64,000 nt of DNA from Flaccisagitta enflata (GCA_965153355.1 OZ231127.1:85684001-85748000), one strand, 5' to 3'; positions 31,855 through 44,563 are shown, numbered from the stretch's first letter. Made by a program: numbers and translations. The notes: generated from the letters alone by a model not told the origin.

Positions 31855-32090
31855 CTTGGCTGGGATGGCTGGGATGGCTGGGATGGTGATTGAATAACGC
31901 GTGATGGCGGCGGCGGTGATAACGGGTGACGGGGAAGATGAAGGCTAGTGATAGATGAGTGATGGTAAAGAAGGGTAAGGGTGAAGGAAGTTGATTAACG
32001 GGTGGTTGGCGGTTGGTGATGCTGATCAATGGTTGGTGATTGGGGATGGCGACTGAAGGTGAATGAGGCAATTAGTGGGTGGCGATGACG
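31855..32090. other. Upstream flank of candidate exon
   Basis: GGTGATTG-type degenerate repeats on the plus strand and a 9-bp GGGATGGCT triplication at about 31860-31885. No gene is seen. Confidence 0.5.
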
Positions 32091-32183
<93 letters not shown>

Positions 32184-32195
32184 TTGTTGTTGTAG
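32091..32195 (+). repeat. (GTT)n microsatellite
   Basis: About 100 bp of TTG with three CGTTGT interruptions. Confidence 0.95.
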
Positions 32196-32435
32196 GAGGG
32201 GGGATGTGCCGTGTGGTGATTTCGGTAGTTACGGGCACCGGTGTCAGTTTCAAACGAGTGACGATATCGGTTCAGTTATTAAGGATGATAACGGTAATTG
32301 TTTGTCATAATGAACGACGGTGATAAAGGGAGTTAGCGTTGGGTGGAAGATGAAGTTGATGTTCGGCAGTGATGAGTGTCATTGATTAAGGGTGACGTTC
32401 AAAAAGCGAGTGGCATTTCTCTCTCATGGAGTGCC

Positions 32436-32537
<102 letters not shown>

Positions 32538-32564
32538 ACAAAAAAAGTGAACAGGTTAAGATAA

Positions 32565-32685
32565 CAAGGCCAAGTAAGTCTATAAGGTACGACGTGTGGA
32601 TCGTCTAACGAATGCGTTACCAACCGACCGACCGACCAACCGACGGACACAGCCAGTTATAGAGGTGTTTTTTTCGCACCTAAAA
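32565..32685 (-). repeat. Family P repeat, diverged copy
   Basis: Starts AACAAGGCCAAGTAAG, core ACCGACCGACCGACCAACCG, end TTATAGAGGTGTTTTTTTCG then CACCTAAAAA. The hairpin at the end is degraded. Confidence 0.65.
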
Positions 32686-32814
32686 ATACAATGAAAGATG
32701 GAACTAAGTACAAACGTGGAGTCCATGTTGGAGTCATGGAAAATGAAGTTGACAGACAATTACATGTTTTGAAAATTGAATCACAAATAATAAAACGGTG
32801 CTGTCTAGCACAAG

Positions 32815-33103
32815 TGTAGAGGATATACAGTCTATGGACATTTCGGTATTTGTAGATATGTCAGCAGTTTGGTATATTTCAACCCGTTGAAATCTTTCAT
32901 TCTGGCATATTTCAACGGGTTGAAATCTCGCATTTTGGCACATTTCAACAAGTTGAAATCTCTCATTCTACAAGATTAATATCAGTAGAATGAAAGATTT
33001 CAACCTGTTGCAATATGCCGAAATGAGAGATTTCAATGGGTTGAAATATACCAAACTGGTGATATATCTACAAATACCGAAATGTCCATAGACTGTATAT
33101 ATT
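32815..33103. mobile_element. Short foldback palindrome, about 285 bp
   Basis: TATACAGTCTATGGACATTT and CGGTATTTGTAGATAT at the left return inverted at the right (ATATCTACAAATACCG, AAATGTCCATAGACTGTATA). The arms also contain the internal palindrome TTTCAACNNGTTGAAA several times. The centre is near 32975. No frame of note; a MITE-like structure. Confidence 0.85.
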
Positions 33104-33544
33104 GGGGGGGGGGAAGGGAATTGAAGATTTAAAATGAAAAAGATGTCATTGGAAAGAGTTCTCTAAAAGAACAATGAGTGTTTATCGTTTGAGCCAGGTA
33201 ACGATGTTTTTAGACTCATACGCAGCTGCGCTCTCATTTTGACAAGGCTGCGTTCACATTTCATGTTTTACACCTTATCTAATGCAGGGGACAAGAAGTC
33301 AAGTACACTTGAAAAATGTCGCATGCATCGAAACTTTCAAACAACAATGATAAAAATGACACAGTAAAGACATGAATGATATCATATAAACCGGTCGTCC
33401 AACGAGCAGACTATGTAAACAAACAAAGCAAACAAAGTGACTTGTTGCATGTAGAGACATGCTGCGTGTCACTCTGCCCCCTTAAAAAAATCACTTTTCT
33501 GACATTAAAAAAATACACTAAAAGCAGAAAAATGAACGGGTGAC
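33104..33544. other. Spacer, no gene seen
   Basis: AT-rich DNA with no convincing exon. Confidence 0.5.
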
Positions 33545-33605
33545 TTTAAAACTAACAGACGGACCGACGGATGGACGGACGGACGAAAGGAACGATTGAC
33601 CTGTT
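33545..33605 (-). repeat. Tetranucleotide core, family P remnant
   Basis: AACAGACGGACCGACGGATG and (GGAC)n without the terminal hairpins. Confidence 0.5.
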
Positions 33606-33855
33606 TTGTGGCGTAAACGTGATGAATAATGAGGAGTAAAAAGAAAAACAAAACAAGTAGCACGAACTCATCTTTTTTCTCTTTTCCTTTTTGACGCTTT
33701 TGCCATAACAAGTTTTGACGTAACGGGAATGGGAAAGGGGGAAGGAGTGGTGGAATTGGAGAACAAAATTCATTTCATAAATTGTCATCTGCGATATCGT
33801 GTTTAGCCACATCTTTACGTCTAGGTCTCTACGTCCCTACGTCTATTTTTGTTTT

Positions 33856-34037
33856 TTTTTAGTCGCGTGCTACGCGACTTTCACCCCACTTTGTCGGTCG
33901 GTCGGTCCTCTTTTTAATTTTTGGCGTTTTTGAGCTTTTTGAGCTCACTGCTCCTGCCCAAACGCTCGAGTGACCTTCTCTATCACTGCCCCTGCCCGCC
34001 CGCACGCGACTGGGCTAGCCGTGTATCCGGCCTTGTT
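33856..34037 (+). repeat. Family P repeat, near-complete copy
   Basis: TTTTTTAGTCGCGTGCTACG then CGACT, a TCGGTCGG core, two CTGCYCCTGCCC boxes, CGCGACTGGGCTAGCC and GTGTATCCGGCCTTGTT. Confidence 0.85.
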
Positions 34038-34505
34038 CACTTCCAGTTCCATGCTCAAGAGTGAGGGGGTGGAGTTTCGTATCGAACTAGTCAATAGTAT
34101 CAGAAATTGACGTTTAACGCATATTGAAATTTACTTTATTTTACTTTCAAGTTTAGTTCTCAAAAAATCCAAAGGTCGCTATGCGGTAGCATGTTTTGTT
34201 CCCAGCAACTGCAGCAAGGCAAAACGGCCACGGTGCTGCGTTTAGGCAGGGGCAGTGTCTGGCTATTTTTATCTCCATTAGACGACGGTCTGACTAACCG
34301 AACGAAGGTCTTAACGGAAAGTGACCTACGCAAACGCCTGCGTGCAACTTAGACGGGAAAATGAATAAATAGGTAAGCAAATTTGTCTTTCTCTTGACCT
34401 TTTCCCAGTTCTCAGAATTTGTCTTCGTTAGGAAAAACAGATGCAGATTCGATTTTTGCCCCTTTGGCCCCTCAAAACAAGCTCATTTTCCCATGGTGCC
34501 GGCAT
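34038..34505. other. Spacer, no gene seen
   Basis: No exon or repeat that I can support. Confidence 0.5.
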
Positions 34506-34509
34506 ATAC

Positions 34510-34516
34510 ACCCGTC

Positions 34517-34573
<57 letters not shown>

Positions 34574-34624
34574 TCGTCTGTCTGTCTGTCTGTCTGTCCG
34601 TCCTTCTTTTTTTTGTCTGTGAGC

Positions 34625-34704
<80 letters not shown>
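34510..34704 (+). repeat. (TCTG)n, (GT)n and (CT)n compound array
   Basis: TCTG at 34513-34603, GT at 34628-34670 and CT at 34671-34703. On the other strand GA precedes CA and then CAGA, again GA first. Confidence 0.95.
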
Positions 34705-34705
<1 letters not shown>

Positions 34706-34854
34706 CGTCTCTCCGTTGCTCGTTATGACCCTCTTTTCTATTTCCCATTAATCAGCAGCAGAGGATAACTCGCGGAAGAATCTGGCACGGAACTCGCCCG
34801 CAGAACTTGGAAGAAAACTATTTAAACATCGAGGTCGAGGTTTCGGTTGTGGTT

Positions 34855-35250
34855 ATCGCGTCGGGGAATGAGCGCTTTCGCGAATGGTATCATTACTGGT
34901 GGTGTCATTATGGAGTCATGAAGCAATGACAAACTATATCACTCATATCATTTGTGGTATCGGGTCGGGGAAAGAGAGTGTTCGCAAATGATATCATTGG
35001 TGGTGTCATTAACAAGTAATGTGGCACTGACGTTTTTTGGTATCGCGTCGTGCAGAGAGCGCTCGCGAATGACGCATCCATTGTGATGTCATGTGGTATC
35101 TCATCGAGGGAAGAGTGTTCGCGAATGATATCATTGCTGTTGTCATTATGAAGTAATCTGGCACTGACATATGAAATCACTTGTATCATTTGTGGTATCC
35201 TATCAGGGAAAGAGTGTTTTCGCGAATAATATCATTGCTGGTGTAGGCCT
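34855..35250 (+). repeat. Tandem repeat, unit about 60 to 150 bp
   Basis: Recurring words GTGGTATCGCGTCG, GAAAGAGNGTGTTCGC, GAATGATATCATTGNTGGTG and TCATTANNAAGTAATGTGGC. The family resumes at 36180-36545, 36950-37050 and 37600-37735, so one array was split by later insertions. Confidence 0.8.
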
Positions 35251-35424
35251 TGATCTACAACTTGGAATTTCTAAGGCTGAAAGCGGATCTCGCTTTGAAA
35301 AAAACTCGCCCCCTGAAGTGTTGACTGTTGTTACAGGCTCTATACGCCACCGATCTAGGCGCTGGGTCTGTTTGTTTCAAGACGAGATTTGATTTCTGCC
35401 ACACTTTGACTAACATTATATTTT

Positions 35425-35965
35425 CTTCTTAAGGGCCCCTAAGGCCCTCAAAAAGCCCTTATTGAAATTTTTTTGAAAAAAAGTGGCAATCAATAGGAAA
35501 TTGTTTGATTTGTCAGATCCAAAATCTTGTATTTTCACTTTTTAAAAAAACTTGAAAATTTTGTCGCACAATCAGGGACTCCAGAAAATCACAAAATATT
35601 TTGAAAAATTGTTTTAAAAGTGGGGTGCAATCAATAGAGAAATTGTTTGATTTGCCTAGATCCAAAATCCTGCATTTTCATTTTTTTTCAGAAAACTTAA
35701 AAAAATTTTGTCACACACAGACTAGAAAAAATCAAATAATTTTTTGAAAAATGGTTTTGAAGTGGGGTGCTATCAATAGGAAACAATTTGATTTGCTTGA
35801 TCCAAAATCTTGTATTTTCATTTTTTTTTAAAAACTTTTTTTTATCATGGCCAGGGACTTTAAAAAAATCATTAAAATATTTTTTTGAAAATGGTTTTAA
35901 AAGTGGGGCAGTTGATAGAAAATTGTTTAATCTACCCAGATCCAAAACTCAAAAATTTTTTTCAA
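35425..35965 (+). repeat. Tandem repeat, unit about 105 bp
   Basis: Five units with AGTGGGGTGCAATCAATAGG, AATTGTTTGATTTGCCTAGA, TCCAAAATCTTGTATTTTCA and a poly-T/poly-A pair. The first unit carries the AGGGCCCCTAAGGCCCTC box shared with 2990-3010 and the 23-26 kb arms. Confidence 0.8.
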
Positions 35966-36180
35966 AAACTTAAGAATTTGATTGAAGCAGTTCAAAGAAA
36001 AACGGAAAAAGAACGTCGGTTTTCTCTTTTACTTTTTAAGTATGAAAAAGGCCGTAACTTCTAAACTATTGATGCGATTATCCTGAAATTTGAAATACTA
36101 GCTGATGTCATGCTTCTCGACGTACGAGCTAAAAATCTCGATTGTGAACCGTCGTAAAGTTGGACGCACTTCTTTGCCTA
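35966..36180. other. Spacer between tandem arrays
   Basis: Nothing recognised. Confidence 0.5.
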
Positions 36181-36545
36181 GCTGGTGTCATTATCAAGAA
36201 ATGTGGCATCAACATTTGTGGTATCACTCATATCATTTGTAGTGTCGCGTCGGGGAAAGAGAGTGTTCGCAAATAGTGTCATTGGTGGTGTCATTAACAA
36301 GTCATGTGGCACTGACGTTTTTAGTATCGCGTCGTGCAGAGAGTGCTCGCATCCGTTGTGATGTCATGTGGTACTGATAAATGATATCACTCATATTATT
36401 TGTGGTTTCGCGTTCGGGTGAAAGGGTGTTTTTGCGAATAATGTCATTGCTGGTTTCAATATCAAGTAATGTGGCACTGACGTTTATGGTATCACTCATA
36501 TCATTTGTTTTGTCGCATCGGCGAAAGAGCGCTTTCGCGAGTGAT
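36180..36545 (+). repeat. Tandem repeat, continuation of 34855 family
   Basis: Same units as 34855-35250, ending at the foldback element. Confidence 0.8.
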
Positions 36546-37325
36546 ATCACCAGGGGTATATGTAATTGAGTCGCTTTTGATCCCCCCTGATCGCTTTGAT
36601 TTTCTTCCACGCAATGCGTCGCGTTTTAAAATCTATTATTTTCCTCCCCATAAGGCAGTGAGACAGTGTAGCTAAGGTTCAAATAGTGTTAAATTGTATT
36701 CTACTGATAAATATTTATAATTTGGTATTGCTAAAAGTTACATTTTCCTCCAATTTTTTTTTTCTCTTTTATCCCCTTTGAATATCTTCACCATCTGTTA
36801 CCCTCTGTCTCTGTCTCTGTCTCTCTGTCTCTCTGTCTCTCTGTCTGTCTGTATGTAACTCTCTCTCTCTCTGTCTGTGTCTCTCTCTGTCTGTGTCTCT
36901 CTCTCTCTCTCTGGGGGGGGGGAACCTCAATTATGTACATGATTGGATATCACTGGTGGTGTCTTTATTAAGTAATGTGGCACTGTTGTTTGTAGTATCG
37001 TGTCGTGGAGAGCGTGCTTGCGAATGACGCATCCGTTGTGATGTCCTACCGAATAATTAACACTTAAGAATTACATCAGTGCAGTGTCATTAGTTTGATA
37101 ATCAGGCCTGTAAATAATTGAGTTTGCCCCCAGTACCAAATCATAAAAATTGATTAGTTAAAGACAATTTTACACTATTCAAACATTAATTACACTGTTT
37201 TATTGCTTCATGGGGAAGAACACCATGATTTTAAAATGTGACGCAACATGTCTCGGGGAAAAAAAATCAAAAGCAGGGGGGGGGGGGATAAATTAAAAGC
37301 GACTCAATTATATACACCCCTGATT
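36546..37325 (+). mobile_element. Foldback element, second copy
   Basis: The left arm CAGGGGTATATGTAATTGAG then TCGCTTTTGATCCCCCC and the right arm AAAGCGACTCAATTATATAC then ACCCCTG are inverse. It matches 13781-15082. Its right-hand half contains a copy of the 34855 tandem unit (36950-37050), so it may itself hold an insertion or be composite. Confidence 0.7.
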
Positions 37326-38017
37326 ATATCTTTCCTATCATCATAGGAGAATTCTCAGAACACTCGTTGCTTAGGTGAAGCTTATATTGTCTTAGTCTTA
37401 GCCAGATTTGATTTTGTTTTTAAGATCATTTTTTGCCTTGATTCAAAACTTAGGCTGAGGAGAGGAAAAAAATACTCTACTAGAGTCTTTATTGGATAAC
37501 CCATTCAGATAAGTATTTTGACCAGCCAAAGCAGGAAAAGAAATTAATCAAAGGTAAATAAAACAATTAAAAGAGTGAGGTTCATTATTTCAGATGTAAT
37601 GGTTTCGCGTCTAGAGAGAGTGTTCACAAATGCGCTGTGTCAGTGGTAGAGTCATGGAATGGTTATCACTCAAGCATGGCATCAGTGGTGGTGGTGTAGT
37701 TATAACTGGTGGTTGTGTAGTTATAACTGGTGAATGATATAACTTAGAAAACAAGCAAAGAAGCATAGAAATAAGCTTTATCTAAATTCATTATATATAT
37801 TAATAACAGAGCATAGAAATGAGCTTTATCTAACTTTATAATATATTGATGCAGGTTCGACTTAATATCTTTGTGCCGATGCGATGAAACGATGAAACGA
37901 TGCGATCGAACTCTCATGTCTTCAGGTGTAAACGAGGTGGAAAATATTCTAAACTTTTGCAATTTGATTTATTATTGATGTTAACATTTTTGAAAAAGAT
38001 GACATCGCACGCGTGAA
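37326..38017. other. Spacer with short tandem remnants
   Basis: A remnant of the 34855 array lies at 37600-37735. A local duplication of GCATAGAAATNAGCTTTATC lies at 37765-37835. No gene is seen. Confidence 0.5.
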
Positions 38018-38261
38018 GAAGAAGAAAAAGTCTGGGAATGAGTGAGTAAAAGAAAGAAAGATAGAAAGAAAGAAAGAAAGAAAGAAAGAGAGAATGAAAG
38101 AAAGAAAGAAAAAAGAAAATAAGAAAATAAGAAAAAGAAAAAAAAGAAAAAGAAAAAAAGAAAGAAAAAAAGAAAAAAAAGAAAAAGAAAAAGAATAAAA
38201 GAAAAAAGAAAAAAAGAAAAAGGAAAAAGAAAAAGAAAAGAAAAAAGAAAAGAAAAAGAAA

Positions 38262-38293
<32 letters not shown>

Positions 38294-38687
38294 AGAAAAA
38301 GAAAAAAAGAAAAAGAAAAAAAAGAAAAAGAAAAAAAAAAGAAAAAAAAGAAAAAAAAAAAAAAGAAAAAGAAGAAAAAGAAAAAGGAAAAAGAAAAAGA
38401 AAATTAGAAAAAGAAAAAGAAAAAGAAGAAAAAGAAAAGAAAAAAGGAAAAAGGAAAAAGGAAAAAGGAAAAAAAAAGAAAAAGAAAAAGAAAAAGAAAA
38501 AAAGAAAAAAGAAAAAGAAAAAAAAGAAAAAAAAGAAAAAGAAAAAAAGAAAAAGAAAAAGAAAAGAAGAAAAGAAAAAAGAAAAAAAAGAAAAAAAGAA
38601 AAAGAAAAAGAAAAAAAAGAAAAAGAAAAAGAAAAAAAAGAAAAAAAGAAAAAGAAAAAAAAAAAGAAAAAGAAGAAAAAGAAAAAA
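38018..38687 (+). repeat. (GAAAAA)n purine tract
   Basis: About 650 bp of almost pure A/G on the plus strand. Phe/Leu/Ser frames on the minus strand and Lys/Glu frames on the plus strand are artefacts. Confidence 0.95.
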
Positions 38688-39549
38688 CAACCAAGGATCG
38701 CACATGGTCATGGTACCGCTGCCCTGCTTGGAGTGATTAGCTGAAGGAGGGAGGAGAGCAGGCAGCGGCCTGAAGGGCCGGTGTCCTGTAGGACACAGGG
38801 GTGAATTTCCATACGTCCTGAGAGGGCATATTTGGGGTAATTTTCCGTGATATTCATGGGAAATTTTGCATTTTATTCAATTTGTTGTCAATTTGAGGCA
38901 TGAGAGGCTGGGTTTAAGGCCCAAGAGGCTGGATTTGAGGCCCAAAAGGCTGGATTTGAGGCTTGAGAGGTGGGATTTGAGGCCTGTGAGGCTGGATTTG
39001 ACGCCTGAAAGGCTGGATTTTAGGCCTGAGAGGCCAGATTTGAGGCCTGAGAGGCCAGATTTCAGGCCTGAGAGGCTGGATTTGAGGCCTGAGAGGCAGA
39101 GTTTGAGGCCTGAAATGCTAGATTTGAGGCCTAAGAGGCCAGATTTGAGGTCTGAGAGGCCAGATTTGAGGCCTGAGAGGCCAGATTTGAGGCCTGAGAG
39201 GCCAGATTTGAGGCCTGAGCGGCTGGATTTGAGGCCTGAGAGGCTGGGTGTGAGGCCTGAAAGGCTAGATTTGAGGCCTGAGAGGCCAGATTTGAGGCCT
39301 GAGAGGCCAGATTTGAGGCCTGAGAGGCTGGATTTGAGGCCTGAGAGGCTGGGTTTGAGGCCTGAAAGGCTAGATTTGAGGCCTGAGAGGCCAGATTTGA
39401 GGCCTGAGAGGCTGGATTTGAGGCCGGAGAGGCTTGAGAAGCTTTGAGGGGACGACGGACGGACGCACGTGACGGACGCACGACGCACGGACGGACGTAA
39501 GGAAATTCACCCCCAGGTCCTACAGGATCGGTTCTTGGGGCCGCTGCCC
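38688..39549 (+). mobile_element. Q element E, in a purine tract
   Basis: Head CAACCAAGGATCGCACATGG, then GGTACCGCTGCCCTGCTTGG, hairpin CGGCCTGAAGGGCCG and TGTCCTGTAGGACA. The interior has about 25 copies of a 21-bp unit GAGGCCTGAGAGGCTGGATTT. It closes with a GGACGGACG tract and an eroded arm ending GGGGCCGCTGCCC. Because 21 is a multiple of three, several frames on both strands stay open for 100 to 200 codons (RPERLDL repeats); these are not genes. Confidence 0.8.
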
Positions 39550-40167
39550 AAAAAGGAAAAAGGAAAAAGAAAAAGAAAAATTAGAAAAAGAAAAAAAGAA
39601 AAAAAGAAAAAAAAGAAAAAGAAAAAGGAAAAAAAATGCAAGGAAAAAGGAAAAAGGAAAAAAAAGAAAAAGAAAAAAAAAAAAGAAAGAAAAAAAGAAA
39701 AAAAAAAGAAAAAGAAAAAGAAAAAAAGAAAAAAAGAAAAAAAAAAAAAAAAGAAAAAAAGAAAAAGAAAAAAAAGAAAAAAAAAAAAAAAGAAAAAAAA
39801 GAAAAAGAAAAAAAAGAAAAAAAACAAAAACAAAAAGAAAAAAAGAAAAAAAAAAAAGAAAAAAGAAAAAGAAGAAAAAGAAAGAAAGAAAGAAAGAAAG
39901 AAAAAAAGAAAGAAAGAAAAATGAGAAAGAAAGAAGAAAAGAAAAAAAGGAAAAAGAAAAAAAAAGAAAAAAGAAAACGGAAAAAGAAAAGTGGAAAAAG
40001 AAAAAGGAAAAAAAAGAATAAAAGAAAAAGAAAAAGAAAAGAAGAAAAAAAAAAAGAAAAAAAGAAAAAAAAAGAAAGAAAGAAAATAAGATAGAATGAT
40101 AGAAAAAAAGAAAAAAAGATAGAATGAAAGAAAGAAAGAAAGACAGACAGAAAAAAAGAAAGAAGGA

Positions 40168-40210
<43 letters not shown>

Positions 40211-40215
40211 GTAAA
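39550..40215 (+). repeat. (GAAAAA)n purine tract, second half
   Basis: About 660 bp of A/G, the same composition as 38018-38687. Element E seems to have inserted into one tract of about 1.3 kb. Confidence 0.95.
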
Positions 40216-40371
40216 ATGAAAAACAAAAAGCAAATAGTGCCAAAAAGCATTCGATGGTGAGCGGTACCCGTTGCCCCTATGTTAGCGTGTGTAAGTGATA
40301 GCTGGTTGAGGGGCAGCAACCTTGAAGGAGGCAATGACCTATGCTGTTTTTATTTGAGCCTCAAGAATGAA

Positions 40372-40907
<536 letters not shown>

Positions 40908-41503
40908 TCTAGAACATAAGTATATCGACAGTATAGGGATTGAATAATCTATCAGTATGGGAATCATAAAAAAAACCTCCAAAATATGATAGATACTTGA
41001 TATTACATCTTTGGCGTTCAACAACAAACTGTATATAGATTTTCTAAGCATTTTTACAAAAATGCTGAGAATAAATGCATGATTACTCTCCCTCATAAAA
41101 TCTTATTCAAAAAAATTCCCAAGTGTATGCTATGTTCTCCCTTTTGCTTCAGTTGCAATCCTAATGACTAAGAGAGGTTGAAATCAACCAAGAAAATGCA
41201 ACAAAGGTGTTGGGCGCTGTAATGAGGACCACAAATAGGGTGGAAAAAACCTCCAATCTATCTGAAAAGAGACTTAGTGACTTGTAAAGAAACTAGATGC
41301 AATTTTTACATATTTTTTGATTGGAGTATCAATCTTGTTTTGCTTGTCATTTCTAAACAGCTTGAGCTAAAAGGATGCGATTAGCGCCATTTGGTCAGAA
41401 ATTCGAAGTAGTTTCCGAATCTCACTGATTTTTATGTAATTTTTTTATTCTTTACAGAGTTATTGCTTTAAATGCCTGTCGATATACATATGTTCTAGAT
41501 AGT
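40908..41503. mobile_element. Foldback nested in the ATT array
   Basis: TATCTAGAACATAAGTATAT then CGACAG at the left is mirrored by CTGTCGATATACATATGTTC then TAGATA at the right, with ATT arrays on both outer sides. The interior of about 540 bp looks non-coding. It probably inserted into one ATT array. Confidence 0.7.
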
Positions 41504-41546
41504 ATTATCATTATCATTATTATTATTATTATCATAATCATTATTA

Positions 41547-41643
<97 letters not shown>

Positions 41644-41665
41644 TACTATTAACATCATCATTATT
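41504..41665 (+). repeat. (ATT)n array, 160 bp
   Basis: Continuation of the ATT array on the far side of the foldback. Confidence 0.97.
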
Positions 41666-42180
41666 ATTTTTTTTGAAGGCTGGATTTATGGTCTCAGGGT
41701 TGGAATTTCGGCCTCAAGGCTAGTATTTTACCCCTGAGGCTAGTATAAAAGGTTGGTATATGAGGTTTAGGGCTGAAATTGGGGCCTCAAGGCTGAGGTT
41801 GAGGGGCATTCAGTCCGTGATTGAGGTCTCAATGGACTGATTCAGAGGACCCAATTGACTCAAAGGACTCAATGCAAATCGAAGCTGGAATTAGAGCCTT
41901 GAGGCTAAGATTTGGCCCAGGAGGATGGGATTTGGGCCTGGAGGCTAGGATTTGGGCTTGGAGGATGAAATATGGGCCTGGAGGAAGGGATTTTGGTCCC
42001 AAGGCTGGAATTGGAGCGTGGAGGCTGGGATTTGAGCTTTTAGACTGGGATTTGGGCCTCGAGGCTGGGTTTTGGGTGATGAGGCTGGGGGGGGGGGAAC
42101 AGAGGAGAAGAAGGAAGAGAAGGAGAAATTTCCCTATATGTGAAAGCTTAGATCATCGGCCCCTTCGAGGCCGCTGCCCA

Positions 42181-43356
42181 AAATGCCGAATTCTTGATTT
42201 GAACAAGAAAGAAAGACTTTCTTACTTCCTCATTTTTTATTTTCTTTTTTCCATAATTCCTTATCTAAGTCGTATGCACTCAATTCTATAAGCCAATTTG
42301 TCTGTAGGTCGGTCAGTCTTTCACTGATAGATTGTAAGTAACAATTTGCTTGTTCTGCGTTTGCGTGAACCCGAAATTCAGGTACTTGGTTAGCATCGCA
42401 TTCTACCTTGTTTCTAACACGCAATTCAAAATTTCAAATACTCATTAGATGAGTCACTGACAGGTGATTGGGCTCGCTCTTCATTATGTTTCTTTTTCAA
42501 AGAAAGGATACGTGGGAAGTAACGTAAAATGCTATCCCACCTGTTGCAAGATTACCAAATTCATTTTAGTTAGACGGCTCGTTCTAAAATATTCATTGAG
42601 GCGATTGACACGGATGACTGATTTCATTCGGAACTTCTGATTTCGCCGTCTTTCTCTGGTCTAATTTTCTATTCAAAACATTCTCTGCCATTGTATAAGA
42701 AGAAAGCGATTATCTTAAACATCAACGAGTGATGTAAGATAGAAGAAGGAAGTTTTCGTCTTTCAGGGAAATTCATCTAAAATCCTTTTAACTGTTAACT
42801 TTATAAAAAGAAATAAGAAAATAACAAAACAAAGAAAATTCTAAACTTCATGGAATATGCAGGGCAAGACCCTTTACTTATTCATGGATCTTGTCATTCA
42901 TTTCTTTTGAAATACGTTTTTGATTTAACTCTTTTATGTCAAAGCCCGAGGGAGGACGACAAATGCTATTCCATGACTCAAGTTTCATGTAAAACCAAAC
43001 ACAAAGCGCGCTTAAAGATCTCAAGATTTCAAGAGAAGTTATAAATATTTACCTTGCGAAGAATGGATGAAATAATAACACAACAGGTATTTTATGAATA
43101 GGGAACCACAATTTGATAAAGATTGATGAGAAAAATGATCTTAATTTAGGAACATTTGCACGGCAGATTGTGGAGTAATCAGGTTGGAAAAAAAGTTGAC
43201 TGATTTTTTAAACAAGCAAACAGACTATGAAAATGTGATAAAAAAATGAAAAATTAATCATTTTGCTTGTCTAGTATTATGTAGAAAGGGCCCATAGAGT
43301 CAGAATGTCATTTTTCAGCGAGTAAAAAAAGTGAGGTTTAGAGAAATGAGACTTAC
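42181..43356. other. Low-repeat DNA, no gene confirmed
   Basis: The longest stretch in the window with few repeats. A 64-codon plus frame at 42850-43044 and other short frames show no motif. It could be intron DNA of the candidate gene at 43357-43456. Confidence 0.45.
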
Positions 43357-43456
43357 TGTGAAATAAGATGCTTTTGCGCTTGTAAAAAGGCCTGTACGCC
43401 GCTGTACTCAAAGGGACATATAGTTTTGACCTTGCTGATTCTAAATCTGGTTTCAT
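43357..43456 (-). CDS. Candidate first exon, product unknown
   Basis: A minus-strand ATG (context AAAATGAAA) opens 33 codons, MKPDLESARSKLYVPLSTAA then YRPFYKRKSILFH, ending at an ideal donor CACA|GTAAGT in phase 1. Open frame also precedes the ATG, so the true start could differ. No downstream exon was recognised in 42.2-43.3 kb and no family is suggested by the peptide. Confidence 0.3.
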
Positions 43457-43520
43457 TTTTTTTCCGATTTCATCCGAGGCAACGCGAAGAAAATAATATT
43501 GATAAGAGGAAGCATCTCTT

Positions 43521-43729
43521 AACAAGGCCGTATACACGAGCCGAAGTCGCGTGCGGGTGGGCAGGGGCAGTGATGATAAAGGTTTACCCAAGCATTCGGG
43601 CAGGAGCAGTAACGCAAAAACCGCCCATAAAGCAGAAAAAGTTAACACGGACGGACGGACGGACGGACAGACGGACCGACCGACCGACGGACATAGCGGG
43701 TTGTAGAGTCGCGTGCACGCGACTAAAAA
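43521..43729 (-). repeat. Family P repeat, near-complete copy
   Basis: AACAAGGCCGTATACACGAG, the GTGGGCAGGGGCAGTGATG box (twice, the second as GGGCAGGAGCAGTAACGC), a (GGAC)n core and the hairpin GTCGCGTGCACGCGAC followed by TAAAAA. Confidence 0.85.
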
Positions 43730-43805
43730 GTGCCAACCAAAACAGCGTCATGGAAATTGCGCGTAAAACGCAAGTGAATAGTTTGTGGTTTGGGCTCGTA
43801 TATTT

Positions 43806-44160
<355 letters not shown>

Positions 44161-44307
44161 TTAGTGGCTTTTTTTCTCTTTATTGTTCTCATACTGTTCT
44201 ATACTTCAATATCATCATATTTGTTGAGCGCATGTTCGGCTACAGGAAGATGTTGATGATGTACATGCCAAATGTACGCGCGTTGACCGCTGAAAGCTTT
44301 CCATCTA

Positions 44308-44535
44308 TTTTTAGTTGCGGACACCCAACTCTATAAGAGGCTTTGTCCGTCCGTCGGTCCGTCGGTCAGTCAGTCCGATGGTCCGTTGATCTGTGGTATT
44401 CGAGTTGAAAAATGTGAAAACACGCATTTTGGACGCTGCTGTGTGATAGTCCGTGCGTGTGAGTGTGTTTGGGGTGGGTGAGGGTGTGAATGGAGGTTGT
44501 ATGCCCCTGCCCACCCGCCCGCAATGATATTGTGA
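44308..44535 (+). repeat. Family P repeat, alternative 3' end
   Basis: TTTTTAGTTGCGGACACCCA then ACTCTATAAGAGGCTTTGTC, a CCGTCGGTC core, AAAACACGCATT, and CCCCTGCCCACCCGCCCGCA then ATGATATTGTG as in the copy at 350-540. Confidence 0.8.
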
Positions 44536-44563
44536 CTCTGCATCACTTGTTCCATTGACCAGT

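Noticed and set aside
38866-39447. 193-codon RPERLDL-repeat protein
   Set aside because: Product of the 21-bp repeat inside Q element E; equally long frames exist on the opposite strand.
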